A stretch of DNA of 31,508 bases from CAYFUF01 sp964346245 (GCA_964346245.1 CAYFUF010000017.1:1-31508); one strand, 5' to 3'. Counted from the first letter of the stretch, positions 6,848 through 14,184 are shown. Made by a program: numbers and translations. Notes: a model not told the origin generated them from the letters alone.

Positions 6848-7187
6848 TCAATATTCATGCAAGGATGGAAAGAGAGTAACCTTCCTTGCCAACACTCGAA
6901 GGCAGTACAAATTGTCAAGTTCATTCTTCCGTCCAAAGCTTAAGCGACGAAAGGGTAAGAAGAGGACCATGCAGCCGCCAAGTGCAGCCCATGCAAATCC
7001 AAGGCCTCGAAAGCTGATATAACCGCCAACAAAAGACCAAAGAAAAAAACGATGGTTGCCCATCGCTAAATGCTTCTTTGGGCACGCCGATACGGCGTAA
7101 TCCCTTTCCAAAGCACGGGAGGCCCTGCTGTTTCCGGCAGAACCCAAGGCAGCGCTCCATCGAATAGGAGAAGCTGCTCGGAATCAC
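6848..7187 (-). pseudogene. Frameshifted remnant, possibly the end of a membrane transporter
   Basis: Two overlapping minus-strand frames follow the promoter at 7196-7224. One starts at GTG 7187 (MIPSSFSYSMERCLG). The other, from 7147, contains the hydrophobic run SFVGGYISFRGLGFAWAALG followed by CMVLFLPFRR, resembling a transmembrane helix with a positive cytosolic end as in MFS permeases. Neither has a convincing full-length start, and they are best read as one gene broken by a frameshift. Family assignment is a guess. Confidence 0.25.
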
Positions 7188-7195
7188 TTGTTTAT

Positions 7196-7224
7196 ATTAT
7201 AGGGGATAGGGGAATCTTTTTCAA
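7196..7224 (-). promoter_or_regulatory. Sigma-A promoter on the minus strand
   Basis: Read on the minus strand, TTGAAA (7219-7224) is followed by a 17-bp spacer and a perfect TATAAT (7196-7201). It points into the decayed frames at 6848-7187. Confidence 0.6.
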
Positions 7225-7526
7225 TGAAGGGCCGCGCTATTCTTCGCTCAAGCCCTAACAGACTTCCCTATTGTCCCATTTTACCCAGCCATGGCCCTCC
7301 CAGTGGCGAAAATTTATACTGTCGGCGCCCTTCTTCTTGGCCGCTTTTTGAACCATCTGGCAGGCCTTAAAGGTCAACTTGGTTTTCAGCGACATCCTGG
7401 CTGGTCTTAGTGGCGTAAACTTTTCAGCAAGCGATCTTAGCCTCATTGTCGCCAATGGGCATATCGAGTTCAATGACTAATGAAAGAAAGCATCCGAATA
7501 AAAAACAACTCAAACGTTTTCTTCCG

Positions 7527-7553
7527 TGGTATGATGGGTAGGTAATCATACCT
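7527..7553. promoter_or_regulatory. Operator-like dyad upstream of the MBL-fold gene
   Basis: GGTATGAT (7527-7534) and ATCATACC (7544-7551) form a perfect 8-bp inverted repeat with a 9-bp spacer. A second dyad, TAGGT/ACCTA (7538-7542, 7549-7553), overlaps it. TATAGT hexamers follow at 7552 and 7557, so the dyad lies where a repressor would block a promoter. The arms share the core TCATACC with the array at 5527-5860. Confidence 0.45.
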
Positions 7554-7597
7554 ATAGTATAGTGGTAATACATCTTAAGACACTAGGAGAATAGATA

Positions 7598-8335
7598 ATG
7601 GCAGTGATTAAGTTCATGGGAAATGCAGGCTCCGCCCTGATTGTGGGTGATGAGGCATGGGTGGTGGATGGTCTACAAGACGGAGCGTCCAACTATGAGT
7701 CGACACCCGAAGACGTGGTGAAATGGCTACAGGATTTTCCCGGTCAATTGAATTTTGTGGTTACCCATAACCACTTGGACCACTTTAGCGGCAAGCGCTT
7801 TGGAAAGCTCAGCAAGCTCAGGTCCTTCCACTTCTACGCCTTTGACTACGACCTCATCGACGAGATGAGGAGAGTGACGGATTTGGGCGATAAAATGATC
7901 CACTACTTAAGAGCGGATACGGATTATGACTTGGGCAACAATATGGAAATTCGCGGCATCGTGATTCCTCACTTGAGCCCTGATCACTACCCCCTTAAGC
8001 ATGTGAGTCCCCTTTTTAGCTGGAGGGAGGGCGAGGAGAACAAGCAGGTCTTCCTGACGGCAGACGCCAACTTCGATGAAGAGGTCTACCGCCGCAATGG
8101 GCCCTATATCCATGGGGTAAGCGTCTGCGTTGCCGTTTATGCTTATGGCTTTACGAAAAGGAACATTGCCTTTGTTGACCGCTATATCGACCCGGGCCTT
8201 TTAATTTTGAACCACTTGCCGCACCGAGACAGGGACAGGCAAAACACCAGGGACCAGGTGGTCAAGTATGCGGCCAAAAACCTGGAGCGGCCCTACCATA
8301 TTTTTCTAGACAGCGGCGAAGAAATTTCCCTGTAA
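7598..8335 (+). CDS. MBL-fold metallo-hydrolase
   Basis: A 245-residue cytosolic protein of the metallo-beta-lactamase fold. The metal-binding HNHLDH lies at residues 57-62 (HxHxDH pattern), an Asp in TADAN near 151-155, and a C-terminal His in NHLPH near 207-210, consistent with a two-metal site. The family covers hydrolases of thioesters, phosphodiesters and lactones, so the substrate is not predictable. AGGAG lies 10 bases before the ATG. It is the first gene of the run leading to the lipoate genes, separated from the next by a strong hairpin without a T-run. Confidence 0.85.
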   Translation: MAVIKFMGNAGSALIVGDEAWVVDGLQDGASNYESTPEDVVKWLQDFPGQLNFVVTHNHLDHFSGKRFGKLSKLRSFHFYAFDYDLIDEMRRVTDLGDKMIHYLRADTDYDLGNNMEIRGIVIPHLSPDHYPLKHVSPLFSWREGEENKQVFLTADANFDEEVYRRNGPYIHGVSVCVAVYAYGFTKRNIAFVDRYIDPGLLILNHLPHRDRDRQNTRDQVVKYAAKNLERPYHIFLDSGEEISL

Positions 8336-8342
8336 TTCAAGC

Positions 8343-8394
8343 GGCGGCCTGTCCTGTTAAGGGCTGCGCTGCGCCCTTAACAGGACAGGCCGCC
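8343..8394 (+). terminator. Perfect 22-bp hairpin between the MBL gene and the AcoX-like gene
   Basis: GGCGGCCTGTCC... at 8343-8364 pairs perfectly with 8373-8394 around an 8-base loop TGCGCTGC. No T-run follows on either side; the plus strand continues AAACCCATAAAAAAAC. It may be a weak or partial terminator, an mRNA-stabilising hairpin, or a small repeat element. The next gene's ribosome binding site is 18 bases beyond. Confidence 0.6.
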
Positions 8395-8421
8395 AAACCC
8401 ATAAAAAAACACGGAGGCTAC

Positions 8422-9435
8422 ATGGCATCGATAGGCATCATTTTGAACCCCTTTTCGGGCAAGGACCTGCGGCGCTTGACGACAAACGCCAGCATCGTCA
8501 CCAACCAGGAGAAGGTGAATAAGGTATTTCGGATGATTTTGAGCATGAACAGCTTCGGCATCGACAAGGTATGGATCATGCCGGATGCGTTCAGCGTCAA
8601 TGAGAGTATATTGAATAAGATGAAGTCAAGACCTGATCTGACGATTCAGGTAGAACTGTTGGACTTTAGCCCCTACGGCACGTATTTGGATACGATGCAT
8701 GCGGCCGAGGAGATGGCCCAAAAAGGCGCCGGTTGCATTATCGTCCTCGGAGGCGATGGCACCAACCGCTTGGTCGCCAGGACCGAGGTTCAGGTGCCGG
8801 TGATATCGGTATCGACGGGCACCAATAACGCTTATCCCCAGGCTTGGGAGGGGACGACAGCGGGCATAGCGGCTGCCTTCACCGCCCTGCATCCAGATAA
8901 GGCAGTGGTGGGTCAACGGGATAAGTCCATCAAGATTGTCAAGAATGGAGGCAAGGAAGAGGTGGCGATTGTAGATGCAGCCATCACCCGCCTACCGAAT
9001 ATTGGGACCAGGGTTGTCCAGAACTTGGATGATATTGAAGAGGTCATTACCTGCATCAGCGCCCCACACCTGATTGGTTTTTCCGCCTTGGTGGGCAGCT
9101 TGGCCTATTGCGACCAGGCGGATGATTTTGGTCACCGGATCGTGCTGACCCAAGAGGGAAAAGCGAGTTTAGCACCGGTGAATTCAGGCGAGCTTACCCT
9201 CTTCCACTACGAGAACGTCAATAAGATAGAAATTGGGGAGACTCTTCATTACAATTGTAAGCATGAAGGGACGGTCGCCTTGGACGGTGAGAGGACCTTG
9301 GTCTTCAGCAAGGGCGACATGCTAGATATTACCATTGAGCGAAAGGGCCTCTACCAAGTGGATGTGAAAAAGACCCTACTCGCCGCATTGCAGGAAGGTT
9401 TCTTTAAGGTGGAAAATGACGGAAAAAATATATGA
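8422..9435 (+). CDS. acoX: AcoX-like ATP-NAD kinase-fold protein
   Basis: A 337-residue protein with the NAD/diacylglycerol-kinase fold. The signature VLGGDGTNRLVAR (GGDG at 110-113) and the later STGTNNAYP match the ATP-NAD kinase family. The N-terminal IGIILNPFSGKDLRR and the overall length match AcoX proteins, which are encoded in acetoin-catabolism operons (acoXABC of Ralstonia) and whose biochemical role is still unclear. The start has GGAGG 8 bases upstream. It overlaps the next gene by 20 bases and heads the lipoate operon. Its location 5 kb from the two dehydrogenase clusters supports a link with acetoin-type dehydrogenases. Confidence 0.7.
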   Translation: MASIGIILNPFSGKDLRRLTTNASIVTNQEKVNKVFRMILSMNSFGIDKVWIMPDAFSVNESILNKMKSRPDLTIQVELLDFSPYGTYLDTMHAAEEMAQKGAGCIIVLGGDGTNRLVARTEVQVPVISVSTGTNNAYPQAWEGTTAGIAAAFTALHPDKAVVGQRDKSIKIVKNGGKEEVAIVDAAITRLPNIGTRVVQNLDDIEEVITCISAPHLIGFSALVGSLAYCDQADDFGHRIVLTQEGKASLAPVNSGELTLFHYENVNKIEIGETLHYNCKHEGTVALDGERTLVFSKGDMLDITIERKGLYQVDVKKTLLAALQEGFFKVENDGKNI

Positions 9436-10021
9436 GTTGATGGATCAAGTCTTCCATGACCAAGAGGTGGAGGATGCACAGGAGACGGCCATGCCCTATG
9501 TCATGAGCCAACGGGTCGATGATAGGGCTATGCTTGCTCGCGTCCCCCTGCTCGGCACCATGACGGCCCAGACCTTTATCGCAGCCAACGATAAGGGGAT
9601 TTACTTCGTTGCCTACTATCCTCGCCAAGGCATCATCGACGAGAAGACGTTGTGGAAGTGGAAGAACATTCATTACGCCAAGTGGCATAATGGCCGCCGC
9701 TTTGCCTTGGACTTGGAGCAGAAGGATAAGCGCATTTCCTTCACGGCGATTCAAAAGGACAAGGATCGGGCTGACCGGATGGAAGCCCTACTTCGGGACC
9801 ACTTTGATGAAGAGGGAAAAAATAAGCGCATGTTTTATCCGGGCGATGTAGAATCGGAGGAGACCAGGGGAATGAGCAAGGCCCCCAAAGACTACGAAGC
9901 CCTAACCAGAAAGAGAAACCGCCGCAATACCTTCAACAAGGTGCGGTCGGTCCTTGCCGTTATCGTGGTCAGCCTCATGCTGATTTATATTGTGGGCAAG
10001 GGCGTCTTTGGCCTATTCTAG
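9416..10021 (+). CDS. Tail-anchored protein with PH-like soluble domain, function unknown
   Basis: A 201-residue protein I do not recognise. Residues about 35-125 (TFIAANDKGIYFVAYY ... KWKNIHYAKW ... KRISFTAI) have the alternating strand pattern of small bacterial PH-like (YokE-type) domains. A charged linker (EALTRKRNRRN) leads to one hydrophobic helix at about 177-199, near the very end, so the protein is probably anchored by its C-terminus with the body in the cytosol. The start overlaps the AcoX-like gene, and a ligase gene follows after 15 bases, so it belongs to the same transcript. A role in lipoate handling is suggested only by position. Confidence 0.6.
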   Translation: MTEKIYELMDQVFHDQEVEDAQETAMPYVMSQRVDDRAMLARVPLLGTMTAQTFIAANDKGIYFVAYYPRQGIIDEKTLWKWKNIHYAKWHNGRRFALDLEQKDKRISFTAIQKDKDRADRMEALLRDHFDEEGKNKRMFYPGDVESEETRGMSKAPKDYEALTRKRNRRNTFNKVRSVLAVIVVSLMLIYIVGKGVFGLF

Positions 10022-10036
10022 AATCGAAGTGACATC

Positions 10037-10978
10037 ATGTACTATTTTATCAGCGAGGGAGATTGCCCCTACTATCACCAGGCGATGGAGGAAGTCCTCT
10101 TCCAACGGCAGACGGAGGCAGAGATCTACCTTCTATGGATCAATAAGCCGGCCATCGTCTTCGGGTCCTACCAGAACCCTTACCGGGAAATCAACTTCCC
10201 TTTCGCCTGGGAGAAGGACATCCCCATCATCAGGCGAATCACCGGCGGCGGGACAGTCTACCACGACTTTGGCAACATCAATTACAGCATCATCAAGAAA
10301 GAGAATCCGGAGAAGATGGATTATGTCAGGGTTATGGCCCCCATCATTCGAGCCTTAAACGAGTTGGGCTACCCCGTAGACCACAGGAATTCCTGCGATA
10401 TCTACTTGGGCGACAAGAAGATTTCTGGCAATGCCCAGAAGATGTCAAAGGGCAGGCTGCTCCACCACGGGACTCTGCTTTTTGATGCAGATTTGACCGA
10501 GCTCAAGCAGTCCACATCTAAGAAGCAGGACCAAATCCAGTCGAAGGGAATTGCCTCCAGGCCCGCCCACGTGGGCAACCTGAAGGATTACCGGCAGGGG
10601 CCATACGGGACAACTAGGGATTTTATGGAGGCTTTGGCCATGGTCTGGATTCCTCAGCAGGCAGAGAAGTTGGAACTTACTGAGGAGGAAAAGCTTGAGG
10701 TTGACCGACTGGTCAGAGAAAAGTATAGGGACGATACCTGGACTTACGGTAAGGCCCCCGAGCATGCTTATCAAGCTGATTTCACCTGGAAGAACAAGGC
10801 GGTAAAGCTGAGTTACCAGGCTAAGCAGGGCAGTATTCTGGGCGGTCAAATCTACCTGGATGAGAAGCTCGCGGAAGAGGCATCAAGAGCACTAACAGGC
10901 CTTCGCCTCAACAAGGAACACTTAGATAAGTATTGTTCAACCTATTTCGATAGCAGCATATTATATGAATTTATTTAA
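10037..10978 (+). CDS. lplA: Lipoate-protein ligase A family protein (first copy)
   Basis: A 313-residue ligase that would activate lipoate (or octanoate) with ATP and attach it to the Lys of lipoyl domains. Family motifs are in order: GSYQNPYREIN at 43-53, RRITGGGTVYHDFGNINYS at 66-84, the lysine-bearing KISGNAQ at 128-134, and HHGTLL at 143-148. The C-terminal accessory domain is present, so it should act as a true ligase rather than a bare transferase. It is followed after 10 bases by a small lipoyl-domain gene, then lipA and a second ligase. Confidence 0.92.
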   Translation: MYYFISEGDCPYYHQAMEEVLFQRQTEAEIYLLWINKPAIVFGSYQNPYREINFPFAWEKDIPIIRRITGGGTVYHDFGNINYSIIKKENPEKMDYVRVMAPIIRALNELGYPVDHRNSCDIYLGDKKISGNAQKMSKGRLLHHGTLLFDADLTELKQSTSKKQDQIQSKGIASRPAHVGNLKDYRQGPYGTTRDFMEALAMVWIPQQAEKLELTEEEKLEVDRLVREKYRDDTWTYGKAPEHAYQADFTWKNKAVKLSYQAKQGSILGGQIYLDEKLAEEASRALTGLRLNKEHLDKYCSTYFDSSILYEFI

Positions 10979-10988
10979 GGAGACGATA

Positions 10989-11231
10989 ATGAAGAAGACA
11001 TTAAAAGTACCTATGCTCAACAACTCCAACAAGGCGGGCGTTCTTGTTGCTTGGCTCAAGGAAGAGGGAGACCCAGTTAAGGTCGGCGAGCCTATCTACG
11101 AAGTGGAAACCGATAAAGTAGTCAGACAGGTGGAAGCGGAAGAGGCTGGCCGTTTTGCGAAGCAGCTTGTGGAAGAAGGGGACGAAGTAGTGGAGGGCCA
11201 AGAGGTGGCCACCTTAGATTTGGACGCATAA
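10989..11231 (+). CDS. Free-standing lipoyl-domain protein
   Basis: An 80-residue protein consisting only of a biotinyl/lipoyl domain. The modification site is Lys43 in VETDKVVRQ, the normal hairpin-turn position (ETDK as in E2 subunits). The start at 10989 is set by AAGGAG at 10978-10983; an in-frame ATG at 10965 lies inside lplA. It lacks the length and motifs of glycine cleavage H protein (about 125 residues). Situated between a lipoate ligase and LipA, it is a plausible carrier on which octanoate is attached, sulfurated and then relayed to E2. That role is inference. lipA begins one base after its stop. Confidence 0.85.
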   Translation: MKKTLKVPMLNNSNKAGVLVAWLKEEGDPVKVGEPIYEVETDKVVRQVEAEEAGRFAKQLVEEGDEVVEGQEVATLDLDA

Positions 11232-11232
11232 G

Positions 11233-12096
11233 ATGATAAAAAAACCTGAATGGTTAAAAGTAGCCTACCAAGATTCTTCAACCCGTGAAGTGAGAGAGCT
11301 CACGGAAGGGATGACCCTCAACACCGTCTGTGTGGAAGCCAGCTGCCCTAACTTGGGCGAATGCTACAGCCACCGGACGGCAACTTTCATGGTGCTGGGT
11401 TCCGTCTGCACCAGAAATTGTGGCTTCTGTGATGTTTCAACTGGACGGCCCCTGCCTCCAGACCCAGAGGAGCCCGTTCTCATCGCCAAGGCCGCAGCCC
11501 AGCTGAACTTGAAGCATGCGGTCGTCACCCAGGTAACCCGAGACGACTTAGCGGATGGTGGTTCAGCCCACATAGCAGAGACCATCAAACAGCTCAGGTC
11601 CTATGTGCCGGAAGCTACCGTAGAGGTCTTAGTTTCCGACCTCAAGGGCAACAAGCCGGACATCGACCGAGTCCTCGCTGCTGAGCCAGACGTTTTTGGC
11701 CACAACATCGAGATGCCCAAAGAGCTATATTCCCTAGCAAGGCAGCAGGGCAACTACCAGAGGAGCCTTGATGTCCTCCGCTATGCCAAGGAAAGCCATC
11801 CTGAGATTCTGACCAAGACGGGCTTCATGGTAGGCATGGGGGAGACGGACGAACAGATCAAGACCCTGCTCAAGGACCTAGCCGCCAACAAGGTGGATAT
11901 ATTGACCATCGGCCAATACCTACAGCCCAGCAAGGACCACGTGGAACTCAAGGAGTATGTCAGCCCAGACAAGTTCAATGAGATGAAGCTTTGGGCGGAA
12001 GAGGCCGGCATCCCTTATACGGTGTCATCGCCTTTTGTCCGGTCGTCCTACAAGGCAAGTGATGCCGTCAAAACGCTAAGAGAGCGCCAATCGTGA
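11233..12096 (+). CDS. lipA: Lipoyl synthase LipA
   Basis: A 287-residue radical SAM enzyme that inserts two sulfurs into protein-bound octanoyl chains. Both iron-sulfur sites are complete: the auxiliary cluster Cys33, Cys38, Cys44 (CVEASCPNLGEC) and the radical SAM Cys59, Cys63, Cys66 (CTRNCGFC). The C-terminal RSSYKA supplies the serine ligand of the auxiliary cluster. Length and motifs are standard. The start is one base after the lipoyl-protein stop, and the stop overlaps the GTG start of the next ligase, so translation is coupled across the three genes. Confidence 0.97.
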   Translation: MIKKPEWLKVAYQDSSTREVRELTEGMTLNTVCVEASCPNLGECYSHRTATFMVLGSVCTRNCGFCDVSTGRPLPPDPEEPVLIAKAAAQLNLKHAVVTQVTRDDLADGGSAHIAETIKQLRSYVPEATVEVLVSDLKGNKPDIDRVLAAEPDVFGHNIEMPKELYSLARQQGNYQRSLDVLRYAKESHPEILTKTGFMVGMGETDEQIKTLLKDLAANKVDILTIGQYLQPSKDHVELKEYVSPDKFNEMKLWAEEAGIPYTVSSPFVRSSYKASDAVKTLRERQS

Positions 12097-13067
12097 TATA
12101 CATTGAGACGGGGTCTGCTGACCCCTACTTCAACTTCGGGGCGGAGTATTACTTTTCTGCAATCGCCCCCATCGACGACATGGTCTTCCTATTCTGGCGG
12201 ACGGAGCCTACCCTTATGTTGGGCAAGTATCAAAACCCCTACGAGGAGCTGAACCTCAAGTTGGCCGAGGAAAAAGGTGTCAAGCTGGTCCGCCGCCTGT
12301 CAGGTGGGGGAACCATATATACCGACCTGGGCGGCTGGCAGTTTACCTTTATCGACCCGGATTTTTCCGAGGAGATCGAGTTCAAAAAGTACACTGCCTA
12401 TATCTTGCAGGCCTTGAATGACCTGGGCTTGAACGTGACCTTCACAGGCCGAAACGACCTTTTGATCGATAGCCGCAAGATTTCAGGCAATGCCCAGTAC
12501 CAGCTCAACAAGAGGACAATCCACCACGGCTCCCTCCTCTTCAATACGGATATCGAGGATATGGTTCGCCTAACCAAGGTTGCCGAAGGAAAGATTCTTT
12601 CTAAAAGCATCAAGTCAATAAGGGAGAGGGTAACCAACATCGCTGACCACCTGGATCGGCAGATGACCGCCCTAGACTTCAAGGACTTCGTGGTTCAAGG
12701 GATTTGTCCCAGTGCAAAGAGGGCGCTGACGGAAGAGGAGAGGCAACAGATCTCCGCCTTAGCCAAGGAGCATTTCGAGGGCGATGATAACATCTTCAAC
12801 CATGGCCCAAAATTCAGCGTTCAAAATAAGGAAAGATTCCCCGCCGGCCTGGTGGAAGTGAACATTGAGGTAAAGAAGGGCGTAATCAAGGACATCTCCT
12901 TCGTGGGCGATTTTTTCGCCACCCAGGACCTGGAGAGCATGAAGGAGAAGCTGATTGGCCTCGACTACCGCTACAAGCCGGTTGCGGAGCTCTTGCAGGA
13001 ATATGAGGGAAAGAAAGTTATCTACGATCTCCATATGGAAGACCTGTTGCGGCTGATTTTTGCCTGA
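12093..13067 (+). CDS. lplA: Lipoate-protein ligase A family protein (second, divergent copy)
   Basis: A 324-residue paralogue of the ligase at 10037. It starts at GTG 12093, overlapping the lipA stop by four bases. Motifs: GKYQNPYEELN at 44-54, RRLSGGGTIYTDLGG at 67-81, KISGNAQ at 129-135, HHGSLL at 144-149. Where the first copy has DFGNINYS, this one has DLGGWQFTF, and overall similarity between the two is modest, so they probably differ in donor or acceptor. One could load octanoate/lipoate on the carrier and the other could transfer it to E2, but the sequence does not say which. The gene closes the operon before three hairpins. Confidence 0.9.
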   Translation: MIYIETGSADPYFNFGAEYYFSAIAPIDDMVFLFWRTEPTLMLGKYQNPYEELNLKLAEEKGVKLVRRLSGGGTIYTDLGGWQFTFIDPDFSEEIEFKKYTAYILQALNDLGLNVTFTGRNDLLIDSRKISGNAQYQLNKRTIHHGSLLFNTDIEDMVRLTKVAEGKILSKSIKSIRERVTNIADHLDRQMTALDFKDFVVQGICPSAKRALTEEERQQISALAKEHFEGDDNIFNHGPKFSVQNKERFPAGLVEVNIEVKKGVIKDISFVGDFFATQDLESMKEKLIGLDYRYKPVAELLQEYEGKKVIYDLHMEDLLRLIFA

Positions 13068-13135
13068 TGACTAGGGCCATGTTCCAACATGTCCCAAGCA
13101 AGAATATGGTCAGGTCAGAATTCATAAAAATATGA

Positions 13136-13180
13136 AAATACGCACGTAAAAATTGCCATCATTTTACGTGCGTATTTCTT
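13136..13180. terminator. Hairpin 1 of a triple terminator
   Basis: A 16-bp perfect stem AAATACGCACGTAAAA/TTTTACGTGCGTATTT (13136-13151, 13162-13177) with a 10-base loop, then T-rich CTTCTTTTTC. The A-rich left flank lets it work on the minus strand as well. Confidence 0.85.
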
Positions 13181-13193
13181 CTTTTTCAGATTT

Positions 13194-13239
13194 ACAGGTA
13201 ATTGTATTTCAATACTGAAATACAATTACCTGTGTTTTT
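13194..13239. terminator. Hairpin 2 of a triple terminator
   Basis: An 18-bp perfect stem (ACAGGTAATTGTATTTCA at 13194-13211 with 13216-13233), loop ATAC, followed by GTTTTT. Confidence 0.85.
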
Positions 13240-13255
13240 CCCATTATACGAAAAA

Positions 13256-13293
13256 CCCAGGTAAAACAGCGACGTATTTTACCTGGGCTTTTT
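13256..13293. terminator. Hairpin 3 of a triple terminator, bidirectional
   Basis: An 11-bp stem CCCAGGTAAAA/TTTTACCTGGG (13256-13266, 13277-13287), preceded by five A and followed by CTTTTT, so it suits both the lipoate operon and the oncoming gntR gene. Confidence 0.85.
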
Positions 13294-13357
13294 GCTTTTT
13301 TATAGATTCACGTAATGTCAGGGCCATGCCACAGCGCCCAACCTCAATCCCAATCAA

Positions 13358-14041
13358 TCAATCGATGGAATAACCCGCCGACATAAAGGCGTGGCAGATA
13401 TGGGTTCGCATAGCGGAATAGGCACCATCGGGCACCTTGGCTTCGATCATTTCGAAGATCTGCCTGTGGTCGACGATGGAGAAGGCAATGACTTGGGTGG
13501 TCTTGTCCAGGTTGATGACAACCTCCTCGAGCGACTTGTTAAGGATGTTGGACAGCTCCATGATATAGATGTTATGGGAAGCCTTGGCGATCGTGCTGTG
13601 AAACATCGATTCAGGTACCAGGCGGGATTCTCCTTTTTCTACCCTCTCTTCAATTTCCAGCATGTACTTTCGCATGTCTTCAATCTCTTTGGGTTCCGCC
13701 CGAAGGGCGGCGTAGTAGGCTGCTTGGGGTTCAATGATTAAGCGAAGCTCAAACAACTCTTTGGATACAGTGGTAGAGGTCAACTCGTTGAAGCCGTCGA
13801 ACATGGAGGATAGGTAGAGGGGGTTGGAGTTGACATAAGTTCCATCACCTCGCCTCACTTCAACCAGGTTCTTGGCTTCCAGCATGCGGATTGCCTCGCG
13901 GACGGTAACCCGGCTGACACCTAATATTTTGCCCAGCTCAATTTGGCTGGGAAGCTTTTCGCCCGCTTTAAAAATGTTCTCTTTCGAAATCATGTCACTT
14001 AATACTTCAGCAGTCCGTACGGTTAATGAGTTGTTCGTCAT
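13358..14041 (-). CDS. GntR family (FadR/FCD type) transcriptional regulator
   Basis: A 227-residue regulator. The N-terminal winged helix-turn-helix spans residues about 8-75 (GEKLPSQIELGKILGVSRVTVREAI then RRGDGTYV). An all-helical FCD effector domain follows (ELRLIIEPQAAYYAA ... FHSTIAKASHN ... HICHAF), with His residues at the usual metal/ligand positions. FCD regulators typically bind small organic acids. It is divergent from the first E1alpha gene, and the 266-base region between them holds dyads that could be its operators, so it probably controls the dehydrogenase/TRAP cluster. AAGGGA lies about 8 bases upstream of the ATG. Confidence 0.93.
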   Translation of the reverse strand: MTNNSLTVRTAEVLSDMISKENIFKAGEKLPSQIELGKILGVSRVTVREAIRMLEAKNLVEVRRGDGTYVNSNPLYLSSMFDGFNELTSTTVSKELFELRLIIEPQAAYYAALRAEPKEIEDMRKYMLEIEERVEKGESRLVPESMFHSTIAKASHNIYIMELSNILNKSLEEVVINLDKTTQVIAFSIVDHRQIFEMIEAKVPDGAYSAMRTHICHAFMSAGYSID

Positions 14042-14080
14042 ATTCAGTCCCTTCGTTCTAACTTAGCTCGTCAACAGTAT

Positions 14081-14110
14081 AACATAATAAGGGGTAAAAA
14101 TTCTAGTCAA
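14081..14110 (-). promoter_or_regulatory. Probable promoter of the gntR gene
   Basis: On the minus strand, TTGACT (14105-14110) is followed by an 18-bp spacer and TATGTT (14081-14086). Confidence 0.4.
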
Positions 14111-14123
14111 GTATAAAGATACT
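14110..14123. promoter_or_regulatory. Candidate GntR operator dyad
   Basis: AGTAT-AAAG-ATACT is a perfect 5-4-5 inverted repeat touching the -35 of the gntR promoter and lying about 33 bases upstream of the -35 of the divergent E1alpha promoter. This suits autoregulation plus cluster control. Confidence 0.4.
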
Positions 14124-14155
14124 ATGGCAAAGAATTTGAGAGCATATGAGCAAAT

Positions 14156-14184
14156 TTGACAAAGAAATATTTAATAGAATATTT
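14156..14184 (+). promoter_or_regulatory. Probable promoter of the first dehydrogenase operon
   Basis: Consensus TTGACA at 14156-14161, then a 16-bp spacer and AATATT at 14178-14183. An alternative start could use TTGCCA (14197-14202) and TATTTT (14220-14225), spacer 17. Confidence 0.4.

Larger units (their letters stand above)
6822..7526. other. About 0.7 kb without an intact gene; decayed coding DNA
   Basis: No intact gene is visible on either strand. The minus strand has a good promoter at 7196-7224 and two overlapping short frames below it (6848-7187) in different phases, with a hydrophobic stretch suggestive of a transporter end. A further minus frame at 7255-7392 (KTKLTFKACQMVQKAAKKKG) has the look of a soluble N-terminus, faintly like GlcG/HbpS-type proteins, but too little remains to name it. 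No tRNA or rRNA was recognised. Confidence 0.5.

Noticed and set aside
6822..7597. tRNA or structural RNA in the gene-poor stretch
   Set aside because: No cloverleaf or T-loop GTTCGAATC-type sequence was found; only decayed coding frames and a promoter are visible.
10037..13067. The two lplA genes as an assembly duplication
   Set aside because: Protein and DNA sequences differ clearly outside the core motifs, and the second has different lengths and residues around the active site.
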